DNA from: Albula goreensis
Taxonomy: Eukaryota; Chordata; Actinopteri; Albuliformes; Albulidae
Length of the DNA stretch: 64,000 nucleotides
Direction: 5' to 3'
Assembly (NCBI GenBank): GCA_022829145.1
Contig: CM040748.1
Coordinates: forward strand, 1,907,501-1,971,500
Below the pieces are notes generated by a model. The model had not been told where the DNA came from. It worked only from the letters and a program-made list of their open reading frames with translations, and searched no databases. The translations under genes were made by a program, and so were the position numbers. Position 1 is the first letter of the stretch. Every line of letters begins with the position of its first letter. Shown here piece by piece: positions 40,809 to 54,339 of this stretch.

Positions 40809-43800
40809 GACCTCCATGCCAAATGTCAGCCTCCTAGGCCGAAAACTGTGGCATGGGGACATTTTTGTGGACCAACCAACCGACCGACCAACCAACCAAT
40901 AGAGTGACCTATAGAGCAGCTGGTCGCAGCTAAAAACATTGCTTTGAATGGGATGAACTTGCCGAATCAAACTACTGTGGGGAAAAATCTGCAAGGATGC
41001 TATTGAACTGTAAGTACAATATGAACCAAATTAGCAAAGCAAAAATATCATTCTAGAAAACTGTAGATGAACAGGCAGGGACTCCACCAGGTGTGCTGAA
41101 AGTAGAGCATAAACATGGCACCACACCAGCACTGAACCTCTGCTTATGCAGTAAATAAAAATGTGATATTCTTAATAACTGTGGTGGGAAGTGTCTCAGT
41201 TTGGTGTTCGTTCCTGAAGCTGCCTCAGGGGAGTGTATGTACTAAAACAGCAGCTACACAACCTGGGAGGGGACCAGATCTCCAACACGCTCCTCACTGC
41301 CGCCAGAGTCCCTCACGGCCACCACTTACAGCCCTGTAATTGGTTTGATACAGAAATAAAAGTGTTTTCCAGAGGAAAGAGTTACAGCGATGGCCTGGTG
41401 TTTCCAATGAAAGAGGGAGTGCAGTAAGGCACGTAGTTATAGCTGCCAGCAGAAAGAGGAGGTTTGAGCCACATTCTAATGAGGAGCACTTTAAAATGAA
41501 GTTTCTGCTGTACGTGCTGCACTCCGGGCGACTGCGGATCCATTTGGACAGATCACATGAGGCCTGCGTTAGTTACTAACACTGAACAGACACTAAAATG
41601 TGAAGGAGCTCGGCTTAGGACGCACTTTGCCTGTGTCTTCTCCGCCAAAGATCAACTCAAAGCCCCAGTCTGTCAGAAGGGGTGTCAAACGATAGGATTT
41701 CATCTCTTCAAAAATAAAATATGTTCTTATGTTCTTCTGAGTCTGGAAACATGCACCCGAACTGAGAGAATGAAAACCACAGGAAACAAAGCAGCGTAAT
41801 TCATATTTTGTAGACTATCGCACCATGCTAAGTCCATATCTTATATTTTACATCTCATGTAGTAAATTGTAATTGGGAAAATGTCTGCTGTTCAGTACTT
41901 AGTGTAACAGCATGTCCACATAATGATGCTTTTGAGACCTGGTCTTACAATTGCCTATTTTCCTTCCTCAATCAAATAAAAACTATGAATACTAGAAGAA
42001 CTTGCAGAATGAAGACTGCAGGTCCGAACAGTGCTATTATTCCCCCGGAAAAATGCTTAAACCTGAATCGCTTCAATAAATAAAGAGTTATAGATAAGCA
42101 TATAAATGACTGTTTCAAAACAAGTTATCACTGAAAGATAATAATAAATATTTTATAATAAAAACTTTAATAATTTAAAAAACTTGCTCATGGACATAGT
42201 TGTACACCTGCTCAGGAAAGAGGGCAGAGATTTGACATTTTTAATAAAGAATAATTATACTACACATGATATTCTGCTGCTGTGAAATTTCTTGAACAGT
42301 TTGTGCTCTCCCTCTGAGAGGTGTCTCCTAACAAAAAGCTTGGGTGTGTTGATCACACAGTAATCTCTATTAATGCTAATCCTACCAAAGAGGAGTACTG
42401 CAAAACCTTTACAAGACACAGATATAATTTCCATATAATTACTGATTCAATCCTGAATTATAAAAATGGTCTTTTTTTTTTTACATTTTAAGTAATTCTT
42501 TTGTTCAGTTTCATAAGTTTATTGTGCATTATATCATTTGGATGTTCATTATACTTATTGTATTCAAGTTTAGTTCCAGGTAAGCTCAATTAATTTCTCC
42601 TAATGGCAATTTTATGACTAAGTTCTCCTTATTTCTCTCTTATGGCTGAAGCGAAGCACCTGTACAGTAAAGCCCCGATTCTGGCAGACTCTCCTCTTTT
42701 CCACAGAGTAATGTGCACAGCCCCGTTCCGGCATGCTTGGAACATTGTTATCATGAGTGAGGCAGTGAAATGGCTGCATTAGGTGTGAATATGACTCATC
42801 TGTCGCTCATACACAGCGCCTCCGTCTGACGGGCAGCCCAAAGCAGTCTGATTTCATCTCTCAGTGAGACTGAGAGAAGAGCCCATAGTTTTCTTAAAGT
42901 AATGCTGGAAGCGATATGCAGAAAAATCCAATCAAACTCTATATATGGATGTAAATTCAAAAATCTCCAGGCACAAGATTGTGCACATTGTTGATGTGAG
43001 TTTATTTCAAAAGGATAATCCAAAAGATAATCCAATAATGGGAAGCCATTAGAATGTGAGGGAAATGCTGTATTCCAGAGCATATACTCGAGTCAGACAC
43101 AAACTTCTGAACTTCCTTCGCTCTTTGAGGTCTCTCGTTTCACCGTCCAATGAGAATAGAGTAGGAGCCGTTCTTAGCTCCTCACTGCTGATCCCTTTGT
43201 TCTGGTTATACTTTCATGATTCATTTTTCCCGTTATTTCCTTTTACAGCAGTTTCTTCTTGAGTAGCTACTACTTGTAATTACTTATTCCTAGCATGTGC
43301 ACATGAATTACCATTTGATACTTTTATGTTATGTAGTTCCTGTATGAAAAATAAAGTATTGTGGAGAACTACTTGTGTTTTAGCGGTTTAGACTAATGAA
43401 TCCCACTAAATTCATTTCATTGCATCTTGGAGCAACACAGTTAATGTGAAAATTAATGTTACAGACCTGCATATGTGAAAATAGGTATGTGGGATTTTTT
43501 TTTTTGTTCATTCATAGTCTTCGGTATATTTGAAACTAAAAAGATTTTAAACTATTTTAGACTAATTCTCATATTACACATTACAAAAATAGTTCTAAAT
43601 GGATGTAGTAAAAAGCATTTTTATTACTTTCATTAATGTGAAAGTGTAATGTGTAGCTGTATTGAAATTGAATGTTCTATATCAGATGGCCTTGCTATGT
43701 TATTTTTGGTGGGAAAATCCCTGTGGGAGTCTGTGTTTGTCTTTGGGGAAAGAAAGGAGGAGGAAAACACTGGGATGAACAATGTGCTAACAATGTGTGT

Positions 43801-44886
43801 GAGGAAAAGAATAGCGGATTCAAATACATGGTTGATTTGCTGCCAAATTATTGTCAGTAAAATGTGTTCATATTGCGATGTTCCCTGTGAATTATGTGAA
43901 ATTGAGACCATAAAAACAGGTCTTTTGGGGCTCAAAGTTGTTGCTGTACTGGGGTAGAGTCTATACTAGCATAACAGTGCCTGAACATACTCCGAATTTA
44001 AACATGGAGGCCTCCCTCCCTCCTCCCAAACACAGCAAACCTGAACACTGCAGCAAGTGTCCAAAGAGTTAATCACATATTTTCAGGATAAGATAAAATC
44101 CCTTATTGACGTCAGCTGAAGAGCGATTCTGAAACAGGCCCCGGGGGGCGTGATGCAGCAGATTTCGGGTTAATGAGATATTATTTTAAACGTCTAAACG
44201 AGGAGAAAAGGCAATCTGACATCCACAGCTGTTAATTAAATAAAGACACCCAAAAATAGAGCTGAGGTACATAAACAGATTGCATAAATATCTGGAACCT
44301 TTCTGGGGTACAGCAAAGCGAAGGGTTCTGCTTGCTTCACCTGAGGTGTTGAACAAAATACGATATATGTAATAACATCATACCATTATGTAATTATTGT
44401 GCTATTGCATATAGTTGCAAAATGTTATAACTAAAGCTAGATACAGATAGGGTCCTAGGTGGCAGTCAGGGAAAATTTATCAGGGTGCTTGTTAATTAAT
44501 CAGGGAGATACTGATATAAGTTAACTTCAGCCAATTAGCGGCAGCGCAGTGATTTCATACAGTATCAATAAAAATAACTCTCACAAATCGTTGGCCATCA
44601 TTACTTCTACAATAAAAGATCCAAATCACTCTCATAGCACTACACTTCACAGCTCAGGCCATGGTTTTTTTTTTTCATTTATCATGAGTGCAGTCAAATG
44701 GCACAGCCATGGTCCTCTGTGTTCACATTGTTTTTCGGAATGTGTCCTATTGAGAACTTGAATCAGCTTACTAAAGTAAAAGTTAACTTGTGATGTTACT
44801 TGATTTAACAGCTCCTGATTGGATGAAAAGTTATCAAATTTGCATTAATAAACAGAAACATACACCAGTTTAGCCCAGGTTGTACT

Positions 44887-44908
44887 TTTATTCAATTAAG
44901 TGTTTATT
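44887..44908 (-). terminator. Candidate SNX29 polyadenylation signals (two AATAAA hexamers)
   Basis: Plus-strand TTTATT occurs at 44903-44908 and at 44887-44892, giving two AATAAA hexamers on the minus strand 16 bases apart. Past them, at about 44870-44835, the minus strand is GT- and T-rich (GGTGTATGTTTCTGTTTATT), as expected of a downstream element. These would end the SNX29 transcript about 1.6 kb after the stop codon. Confidence 0.5.
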
Positions 44909-46099
44909 TTTCAACTTCCTTTGAAGGCCAACTGCATTTCCGATCATGGACAGTGATTACATGTGAAGCCAACAGAAGGCGAAAGCTGACTGATAACGTG
45001 TTGTACAGGTCACCCCTGGACTGCCAGTCAATGACAGTCGACACGCTAGTGGCATGAGAGTGGCAACAGTAACGATTACAAGTCCGACTATAACAATCTG
45101 CCTTAAGTACAAACAGGTGGACAGACGAAAAAAGCTTTTGTTTACTGACAGGAGATACTGCGCAGTACCTCCATTACTGCAAATGTAGTTGACCTATGTA
45201 TTTAGTGAAAAGGACAGTGTACTGTATGGTTACAACAGTTTATCTACTGTTAAATTATTCATTTTCATCAATGTTTTCTGAAGTTACAAGTCAATGTGCT
45301 AAGTTGTTTTCATTAGTGGACAGAGAGCACTCTATTCTGTGTTTCTTTAAGACTTTATGGTCATGCTTGCACACAATGAGAGACAGACAGCACAAATGTT
45401 TAATCTGAACATCATCCCAAAGCTGATTATCGCACGGCGGCACCCACTATCCATGTCGATACATCGTCAATAGTCGGCCACAGTGCCTCTAACGATTACA
45501 TTCCTACCACAGCTGGTACCACTAATCACAATTTCAACACTGGTCCGCCCTTCCCTGACTATATACATCACGCATCATCACTGTGCGACAAGGCAGGTTA
45601 CCGTGGCCATTAGAGATGATGACACCATGCACACAGGCTTTGTGGAACCCTCTAGAAGGTCTCTCAGTTCCCCGTCAGTGAGATGCAGAGTAAGTGGTTG
45701 CTCTCTTCCTGAAGGGGGGAAATACTGTGCACAGAACCGCATACGGAAAGGCAATACTTCGCTGTACATGCATTTCATCAATCTTCAAGCAACCTTTTCA
45801 AGTTTTCACCATCATAAAACATTCATCTATGATAAGAGTTTACATATATTTTTCTTGCTATATCGCATATCACAACTCTAGTAACCACCGAGTCCAGATG
45901 AGGACCCGTCTGTCCCAGCTATCCTTAATGTTATAAGCATGATTAGATAATGGTGCATTTCGGGTGCCTAGCAGACCTGAACATTCTCGGTTTTGCTGAA
46001 ATGAAAAGATGGGTCCTTGAGTCTTCGCTCATGAGGGGGACTGACTGAGTGATGGGAAGTTTTTCCATTTGGCACCGCAATGTTTCGTTCAACAAAAGT

Positions 46100-46122
46100 A
46101 AAAAAAAAAAAAAAAAAAAAAA
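46100..46122 (+). repeat. Poly-A tract (T run in the SNX29 3' UTR)
   Basis: 23 consecutive A on the plus strand lie inside the inferred minus-strand 3' UTR, where they read as a U run. Confidence 0.9.
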
Positions 46123-46455
46123 TTAGTACAGCAAGAGCAAGTTCCTCTTTTGTCTGACAAAAAAAAGACAAACCGTGAAAAAAAAAACTGCTGTAGGCAC
46201 ATTGATTAATAAGATTTTCTCCACAAATTTGAATAAAACTGTAAAATCCCCATCTTCCTCACATCTGAGTCCTAGGCCTGGCTCGTCCTCCTCTGTGGCG
46301 GTCTAAACTTCCTGGAATGAGAGGGAATCGGGTTTTCCCTCTGTGAGAGTTGCGAGGGGGGGTGGATCGGGGCCGGGGCCCGCCCTTCCGCTCGCGCTCT
46401 CCGGTGCTAGGTCCAGACGGGACCTCAGGTCCCTGTTTCCAAACCCGTGGCCTCA

Positions 46456-46585
46456 TCAAAGGTCCCCGCTCTGTGGTTCCGGGTTCCTGGACTCCCGGTT
46501 CTGGTTGCGGCCCAGTTTGGGAAACCTGGAGGACACTTTGGAGCGGGTCGGTTTGCTCCCACTCTCGTTGGCCTGTGGGGTGTCC
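46456..46585 (-). CDS. snx29: SNX29 terminal coding exon (C-terminal tail and stop)
   Basis: This exon follows a clean minus-strand acceptor (TTTGCCTCTTCACAG) and begins with one base that completes the split CAG codon of the previous exon. It adds 42 residues and a stop. The tail is polar and probably disordered: it starts DTPQANESGSKPTRSK, has a basic SRFPKL motif in the middle, and ends NPEPQSGDL. The SRFPKL motif and the EPQSGDL terminus match what I recall of the SNX29 C-terminus, which makes this the true end of the protein. The stop is TGA at 46458-46456, followed at once by a second in-frame TGA at 46455-46453. The segment is GC-rich compared with its flanks. The upstream part of the tail (DTPQANES) is diverged from the mammalian form as I remember it. 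The intron to the previous exon is about 8.6 kb. Confidence 0.93.
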
Positions 46586-47713
46586 CTGTGAAGAGGCAAA
46601 CCCAGAGGTGAGAAAAGAGAAACACCCTTCTGTGAAAGTACTTATGGCTGAAATTTAAAACCTATTCTACTGCTTTTCACCCCCATTGACATGCCGTATG
46701 AACTTTGCATTCAGCTTGATTTTGTGACCGACCTTCTTAACGAGGCATTTACACAGCACTGCATGAATCATGCTTTGAGCAAGTTGCATAAGGCAGAATA
46801 AACCCTCGGTACACCTAAGCACTGCAGTCCCCAGCCCAGCTAAAGCATGCGGCCCACACCTCCCTGCTCATCACCAGGGAGGGGGCTGCGAACAGGTGAC
46901 ACCCTGGGGGCCTCGAACATCGCTCAGCGTTGGAGGATCCTGCGGAAACGCACAGGTAATATAAACCCCTCATTAGTGTCTCAGTGAGGTACGGAGACTT
47001 CCACAGCTCCTCCTCTGCTGATCCCCCCCCATAGCCCCAGGTAAACTCGTGCGGGCTGAGAGGTTGCGAGGGTCAGAAGCTCTCTGGAGGACCAGATGCG
47101 CCCAGCTATTTCAGACACAGAGCCCAGGCGCTCTGTCACCAGCGACTTTCCAGGCAGCAGTAGTGTAATAGACCTCCTTAATAATTCATGCCTCCCACCT
47201 TTGCTGTGCATGTGAGGGAGACAGAGAGGGAGACAGACAGAGAGCTTCCCCAAACTCCTTTCCAACAGGAGCTACCCAGATTTTTATCAGATTTTTTTTG
47301 CTTTTTGTTTTTTAACAAGAAGTCAGTGGAGGACTCTGTAGAGTTGTACATTTCAGCACTGTAGTGTGTAGAGTCTATGCTTGTCACAGAGTAAACACTG
47401 CGCACTAACAAGCATTTTTCTCTGCCTGTACACAGCGCCACACCCCTCCCCGCCAGAGGGGGTGAGGGCGCTTTCTTCCTGTGAAGCTGTTTGAAGGTCA
47501 CAGATCGTTAGCGTGTAGCACACACGCACAGGAAAAGCCAGGTTGCATATTTGTCAGCTCTCTTGCTGTTTCTGAAATGTTGGCCATGAGCCTGAGCACT
47601 ACGGCTCACCACGCCGGGTTTTGGGTGCGTTTGTTTTTCCTCCTGGTGAGGCGAGCTCTTTGTGCATGTCGCTCCGCGGCTCCTCCTGCTTCTCTGCGAC
47701 GGGCGGCCTGCTC

Positions 47714-47962
47714 CTCTGAGCAGGAGGACTGAGGAGCTCCACAGAGCAGGAGGAGGAGGAGGACTGAGGAGCTCCACAGAGCAGGAGGACTGAGGAGCTC
47801 CACAGAGGTGGAGGAGGAGGAGGACTGAGGAGCTCCACAGAGCAGGAGGACTGAGGAGCTCCACAGAGGTGGAGGAGGACTGAGGAGCTCCACAGAGCAG
47901 GAGGAGGAGGAGGACTGAGGAGCTCCACAGAGGAGGAGGAGGACTGAAGAGCTCCACAGGAG
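47714..47962 (+). repeat. GAGGAGGACTGAGGAGCTCCACAG minisatellite
   Basis: Units built on GACTGAGGAGCTCCACAGAG are separated by a variable number of GAG triplets, so unit length varies in steps of three. That gives 150-200-codon open frames on the minus strand, which are repeat artefacts. Confidence 0.95.
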
Positions 47963-48427
47963 AGGGCCACTCCAGATGGGGCTCTCCGACACACGGCGGT
48001 ACGCGTGGATTTTAATAAGCACTGCATGGAAGCTGGCTGAGTCACAGCAGGGCTGGGGGCTAGGAGGGGGCTGACTGAGGGAGGGAAAGTGGGCATCGAG
48101 AGCAGGCTCTTCTGCGTGAGCCGGCGTTCGCGACATGCTATCCCACGTGACAGAAACCCAGCCACTGTACAGCCAGCCTCATGTACACACACACACACAC
48201 ACACACTGTCACCGCCTCACCGAGTCTGAGGAGCTCATAATCAACAGCGAGCAGCAGGGGGGCCAGATAACAGACGTCTGTTATCCCTCCCTCTCACCAT
48301 CAGGCCGAAATTCAATCTGCCCCCGCTGAGGGGCCTCGACCCCACGTCCAGCTCCCGCTCCTAACTGACATTGGTTTAGACAGCTCACACTGAGCCGCTG
48401 GCTGAGCAGCTGCACGAGGCGAACAGA

Positions 48428-49060
48428 CCGCTCTGCTCTCACTGAGCACATCCAGAGCAGCTTAACACAGCCGCTCCGCTCTCACTGAGCACATTCAGAG
48501 CAGCTTAACACAGCCGCTCCACTCTCACTGAGCACATTCAGAGCAGCTTAACACGCCGCTCCACTCTCACTGAGCACATTCAGAGCAGCTTAACACGCCG
48601 CTCCACTCTCAAGCACATTCAGAGCAGCGCACAGCCGCTCCACTCTCACTGAGCACATTCAGAGCAGCTTAACACAGCCGCTCCGCTCTCACTGAGCACA
48701 TTCAGAGCAGCTTAACACAGCCGCTCCGCTCTCACTGAGCACATTCAGAGCAGCTTAACACAGCCACTCCTCTCACTGAGCACATTCAGAGCAGCTTAAC
48801 ACGGCCGCTCCGCTCTCACTGAGCACATTCAGAGCAGCTTAACACGGCCGCTCCGCTCTCACTGAGCACATTCAGAGCAGCTTAACACAGCCGCTCCCCT
48901 CTCACTGAGCACATTCAGAGCAGCTTAACACAGCTGCTCCGCTCTCACTGAGCACATTCAGAGCAGCTTAACACAGCCGCTCTGCTCTCACTGAGCACAT
49001 TCAGAGCAGCTTAACACAGCCGCTCTGCTCTCACTGAGCACATTCAGAGCAGCTTAACAC
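48428..49060 (+). repeat. 43-bp minisatellite, about 15 copies
   Basis: The unit is CGCTCCGCTCTCACTGAGCA followed by CATTCAGAGCAGCTTAACACAGC. Copies differ mainly at CGCTCC/CTCTGC and ACAGC/ACGGC, and a few have short deletions (about 48600-48640). Confidence 0.97.
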
Positions 49061-49121
49061 GACCACTTTTACCCTGAACTTCATCAACAGCCACATAACC
49101 ATTGAGGTTTGAAAGAGCTTG

Positions 49122-49197
49122 CACACGCTGGACTCGTATGGTCCAGGTGCTGTACTCAGCACACGCTGGACTCGTATGGTCCAGGTGCTATACTCAG
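49122..49197 (+). repeat. 38-bp tandem duplication
   Basis: Two 38-base copies starting CACACGCTGGACTCG differ at one base (GCTGTACT versus GCTATACT), so the duplication is recent. Confidence 0.95.
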
Positions 49198-49306
49198 CTG
49201 TGTGAGTTAACACCCAACACTGGAGCTCCAGCTTTAGAATGAAATCTCATTTTCTCTGGCTGTAAATACATCTGATGGATGCAGATCATTGGTTACCTGG
49301 CAGCAG

Positions 49307-49477
49307 GTAAACTTCCTCACAGAGCCACCTGGCTGGGTGCTCTGCCGTAAAGGACCTTATCAGGTAAACTTCCTCACAGTGCCACCTGGCTGGGTGCTCT
49401 GCCGTAAAGGACCTTATCAGGTAAACTTCCTCACAGTGCCACCTGGCTGGGTGCTCTGCCGTAAAGGACCTTATCAG
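49307..49477 (+). repeat. 57-bp tandem triplication
   Basis: Three copies (49307, 49364, 49421) start GTAAACTTCCTCACAG and are nearly identical. The only difference seen is CAGAGCC versus CAGTGCC. The 57-base period keeps frames open on both strands. Confidence 0.96.
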
Positions 49478-51360
49478 GTAAATCGCATTCCCATGGCTTT
49501 CGCCTGTGGGTTTTTCCACTCATACGATGGATTCACTTTGCTGTCCCGAGATGCACTGAGGGTTTGTCCATCTGCACATCGTTCCCCATCCACACCCAAC
49601 CCTGAGATTCGGAATGCTGAAAAGAGCCGGTGAATCTGAAAACAAACTCTCTTCCCAAACTCCCACATCACATGAATTTTCCATTCACTTCAGCTTCTGC
49701 ATGGTAGGCTTTTTGGTTTCAGTTTCTGATTTTCGAGGGAGTGTGCACAATATACTGCAGCTCTATTTGTGTACTTTTCTGCTGTGCCATACAAAACCAA
49801 GATATGTAGTTTTGCGACACCAACGAATGCAACTTCCCCCAAAAGGGTGTTTAGATCAGTGCGAGAGCAACACTGTGCCTCCATCTTCTCCAGCAGTCCT
49901 GTTAGAGAGCTCTGAGCAGCCCTTCATTCACCATGCCCCCATCACAACATCAAACTTTAACAACAAACATCCTTTTTGTTTAAAAAAACACTTCACCTCT
50001 AGTGGTTTTGGAGAGAGGCGATGAGGAGACCCTCTGATTGTTAGCAGAGCGCTACTCTTGTTAACATAAGACACACAAGGGTCCCTCTGCCGGAGCAAAG
50101 CACTTAAAAAGCAGAAGAGCAGAGCGTCAGCATAGCCTCGGGGTGGACCTGTCACACGGGCACTTTTGTGTCTGACCGCTGAAACAGAATGACGTTGTCG
50201 CAGTGCTTACATATAAACATACAGGTCTGACAGCAACATTTAGGCTGGAGTTAGACTGAAATCTGTACACTGCCCTCAGTACGTCTCACTTTAGCCCCAG
50301 GGTTTAACTTCCTGTCAGGTGACCAGACAGCCAGGCATTTCCTCCTCCCGCTGTGTTGCAATTGGCTCATTGGATGAAATGGATACTCTGCAAACAGTCT
50401 GAAATAACCCGATTCAAGATATGCTGTATCTATACAATGTACACCACTGTGATCAGTTCATAAAACACTCAACATTGAGTGATATTGAAAGTTAAATGAA
50501 GTAAAATTAAAGATGAACACTGATAGTTTTATTTGAGGCCTTAGCTGTCTACTCTTCTTTTAGGACATCCTTTCATTTCATTATTCCACATCATGGAATA
50601 ATATTTTCCACTCTCTGTCAGAATATTTTGTTTGCTTTGTCTGGAATGTCTTAATTTCATAAAGTAACTTTTTTAAGATGGTGAAATGTCATCAGGTTCA
50701 CCAGAGCTCTCTCCAAAGCTTTGAGTGTTGATGAAGGTCTCTTCAGACAGGCGCAATCAATCGCGCTGATGGCAGTAATACAACAATATCCTGCTGAAAC
50801 ACCTTCACAAAAACCAAACAGAACAGCCGCACCAAACAGCCATTACAACAATTTAGAAAATGAACATGACAAAAGAAATGATTATGGATAACAATTCGAT
50901 GTACAATGGTGTTTCACTGTGGCTGAAATCTTGAGTAACTCAGCGCACGCCTGACACATAAATCTGTATATGTCTGCTCAATCTGCCGCATCTCACAGCT
51001 TAAATATCTACCTCTTTATTTTCACTGTTGCGCACAATACAGTTGAATTCCTCTCAATCATCTTTATGTTCTTCCTCTCTGTTCCCAATATGATTCAGTA
51101 AAAAGATTAATTCAGTAAAAAGATTAAAAAATCTAAACCAAATCAGTGGCAGCACTGATAGCTCTGAACAGGGACACAGCATCTTGTCCTAACTTCAACA
51201 ATAATTTGGCAAATTAGATGTAGTGAAATGTAGAATCTTTTTTAAAAAAAAATCTCCTGTAAGAATAAGTTGTTCCCACCATTAAAAAGAGAACACGTTA
51301 GCAGAAGAGAAGGTCTGTGCAAACATAAGGGAAAATAAGTGTTTGGGATCCAGTATACTC

Positions 51361-51534
51361 CAGAGTGTGTATAGAATGTGTGTATGCTGTGAGAAGAGTT
51401 GTGTTCTCCACAGTGTGTGTACAGAGTGTGTATGCTGTGTGTACAGTGTGTGTACAGAGTGTGTATGCTGTGTGTACAGTGTGTACAGAGTGTGTATGCT
51501 GTGTGTACAGAGTGTGTGTATGCTGTGAGAAGAG
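51361..51534 (+). repeat. GTGTATGCTGTGTGTACAGAGT minisatellite
   Basis: Irregular units of GTGTATGCTGTGTGTACAGAGT with inserted GAGAAGAGTTGT segments at both ends. Confidence 0.9.
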
Positions 51535-54339
51535 TTGTTTTGTTTGAATTAATGATGGTTAAGTCTGGTTTATTTAAGTCATGGTAAATGAGCAATCCAT
51601 GATAAATACAGCTGCAATATCAAGGATTCCCTTTTAATTACTTTTGATTTGTTGGTTGAGGGGGGAAAATACATGCTTTTACTCCATCTCCCCATTTCAA
51701 AATGTTCTCCTCATCTCCTTCAAAAAGAGCAGCCTAGTTTGAAAACTAATACTGTTGCATTGTAGACTTCACTTCACTGACCTTCACTTACTCCCATCTC
51801 AAATCTTTCCACGCAGCAAAAATGTCAAACATTGTAAGACGGCACAATAAGGAGGAGATCCTGGAGGAAAGACGACATTAGCCCAGATAACCTTTCACTG
51901 CTAAATAAAGGGTTACAGAAACAGACAACGACTGAAGGATAACGCTACGCCTGAATGGAAGAGTCCCCTCCTGCTGTGCATGCTGGGAGCCTTTCCTAAA
52001 AACATGCAAAATTCAGGTTAGCCGCCATCTTCCACCAAGAGCAGAGGAGCAATTTACATCTTCCACTACTCACTCTGCCTACGAATGGCACTGAGGTACC
52101 GCTCTCATCTCCGGGAAGAATAACAAGGGATGTCTGGCAATGTCACACCACTGAGGACACAGAGTTGTGTCTTTCATAAGTCAGACAGACAGTACTGTAA
52201 AGTTTTCCAACTTTACAAAAGAAAAAAAAAAGTGCCTTACACTTCATGCCTGGAAAAAGAGAATCCATGCTGAAGGCTTTAGAACAGAGGATATTTCGAA
52301 CTCCGTTCCTTTTTTCTCCAAAAGTACAGCATGCTCTGTGATATTGAATTAAACTTCCTGTAAAAGCCTGCTTTTAAATGAGGCTCGTTCTTGGAAATTG
52401 ACCGCAGTATTGAATTCTCTATCTCTTTTCTGAATTCAAACGAGCACAAAAAAAAAACTTAAGAGCAGATTTTATACAATAAAGTGAGACGGAACAGGCA
52501 TATTTTGAGGTTTGATGTTTGCTTCAATTGCAAAAATCTTGCAGCAATTTTGAGGGAGGTGCTGGTGATCATAGTCGTGATTCAAAAGAAAAGCCATTTG
52601 TTTGAATATACACTGGTGATTAATACATGTTAATTTAATAATTATGACATCACAATTGCAATGCCATCAGGTGTATGACTGTTTTTCATGCTTGTGCAGT
52701 GAATCCCACTGTCTGGGGAGAGACCTGTGGGTCAAAACAAGAGCTCCATATGCCCAATCATTTAATAGCCAAAGTCTGTGCTTTTTTTTTTTTTAATAAC
52801 TCTGAATCAAATGAGCGCTGCCCAGACCACGAGCTCAGCTTCAGTCTGTCCATTCCAGGAACGCACTGCCATTTTAGACCAGCTCCCAGTTCCCAGCATG
52901 CAATGCACGAGGATCTTCCCTGCCCTGTGACAGTTTATTTCGGAGTGCGAGGCTGTGAGCTCATCTCCCCCATGTGCTCCACACAGCTCTGTGCTCCTCA
53001 GCCAAAAGCCAATCGTTATTTACAGAGTCTATTTTCTCCAAAGCAGATCCTTTCATGTGCGAAAACCAGGAGCTCCACACTGCTGAAACTGTCAATACAC
53101 AGACGCACAGAGCGATACCTGGGAGAGACCAGGGCGGCCAGGTGAAAACGAGCACAAATCACCACGTCGTAACCGCTGACAAATGGCTGCGGAGCGCCAC
53201 GCTGCTCCGTCCTTCGCAAGGTCACGCTCCTACCTCACCCTGTCTCAGCAACCTGCCCCGCACGCTGGACCACAACTGAACATGCAGCACTTTCCAGAAA
53301 GAGCAAAACATTCTTTTATGGTGATAATACACCTGAATAATTAAAGCCAAGGTGATGAATATTTCAGGAGGCCTGCTCCCTCCAGGTTTTTAAAGCCCAT
53401 TTTGTTCCCTGAAAAGCGCAACTATTTCCTTCACTCATCCCCCTCAAAGCCACACCTTTCCGCCCGATCACAGGTGCAGAAAGCGGGCTCGCCTCCATCG
53501 TTTCATTGGAGAAGAGGGAATATTCCCTCTTAACAGCGGCCTGGCTGCGTTTACTGTTGAGCCTCGTCACACCAGAGCGCCAGGGATTAACAAAAGAAGT
53601 TCCTGGTGCTAATTCAGTATTAACATACCGACACATTCACACTGAAAGGCGTTTTCAGTCAAAGAGCAACCCACTCAAAGTGTGAGAACTACGCCATAAC
53701 TAATCAAACTGAAGAAAACCACAGTAATTAGAGTAGCATGTGTGTACGTGTGTGTCTCTGTCATTTCCTCATTTGTGTCAGTGATCCCTGGTCGTTTTCT
53801 CCGGCTAGGTAAGCTATTTATTCATGCTTGCAATCATGGAGCCGCAATCACTGTTCCATTTTCCATCCGCTTCCCATGCCAGACAGTTTGTTGGCGTCTT
53901 AATTACTGCTTGAAATAGATATGCAAGACATTCATGTACAATCCTCAGATTAATCTGTCATGTTCTTCTATCAATTAACAGGGAGGGATGAGCTTTGTTT
54001 TCTCTCATCTCATCTTTTATAATAAGACTGAATTAAAGTTATAAATAGCCAGGCATCCTCAACCGTCAATATTTATATTCATTCCTGGACACAAACCATG
54101 TGCCATATCGTCCAGCGGAAGCCTCTTTCATTTTTTATAATAAATGTTTCTTCGTGATTAAAAATAAGACACGGGGCGAGGTGAATGCATGTGACAGGAG
54201 AAGTGGTAATTGTAGCATTAAAGAAGGCAAGCCGAGGGATGGAGGGAGGAGGAGAGAGAGAAAACAGAGAGCAATATGAATAAAACATGCAGCAAAACCA
54301 CACCTGTAACCCTTTCTTCTTCTGAATAAATGCAGGCCA

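Larger units (their letters stand above)
44870..46455 (-). other. snx29: Probable SNX29 3' untranslated region
   Basis: This minus-strand stretch runs from the SNX29 stop to the first convincing poly(A) signals. The limits are inferred. It is single-copy-looking sequence and, read on the minus strand, contains a T run from a 23-base A tract on the plus strand at about 46100-46122. It also holds only short, unrecognised open frames. The length of about 1.6 kb is typical for a vertebrate 3' UTR. An earlier cleavage site cannot be excluded without transcript data. Confidence 0.5.

Noticed and set aside
47599..48204. Minus-strand frames of 149-201 codons rich in SVLLLCGAPQSS
   Set aside because: They are produced by the GAG-variable minisatellite.
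49307..49477. Repeated CAG|GTAAAC as three plus-strand splice donors
   Set aside because: They lie antisense to SNX29 in a triplicated repeat with no associated exon or acceptor.
51361..51534. CRISPR-like regular repeats
   Set aside because: The repeats are contiguous without unique spacers, and the genome is eukaryotic.
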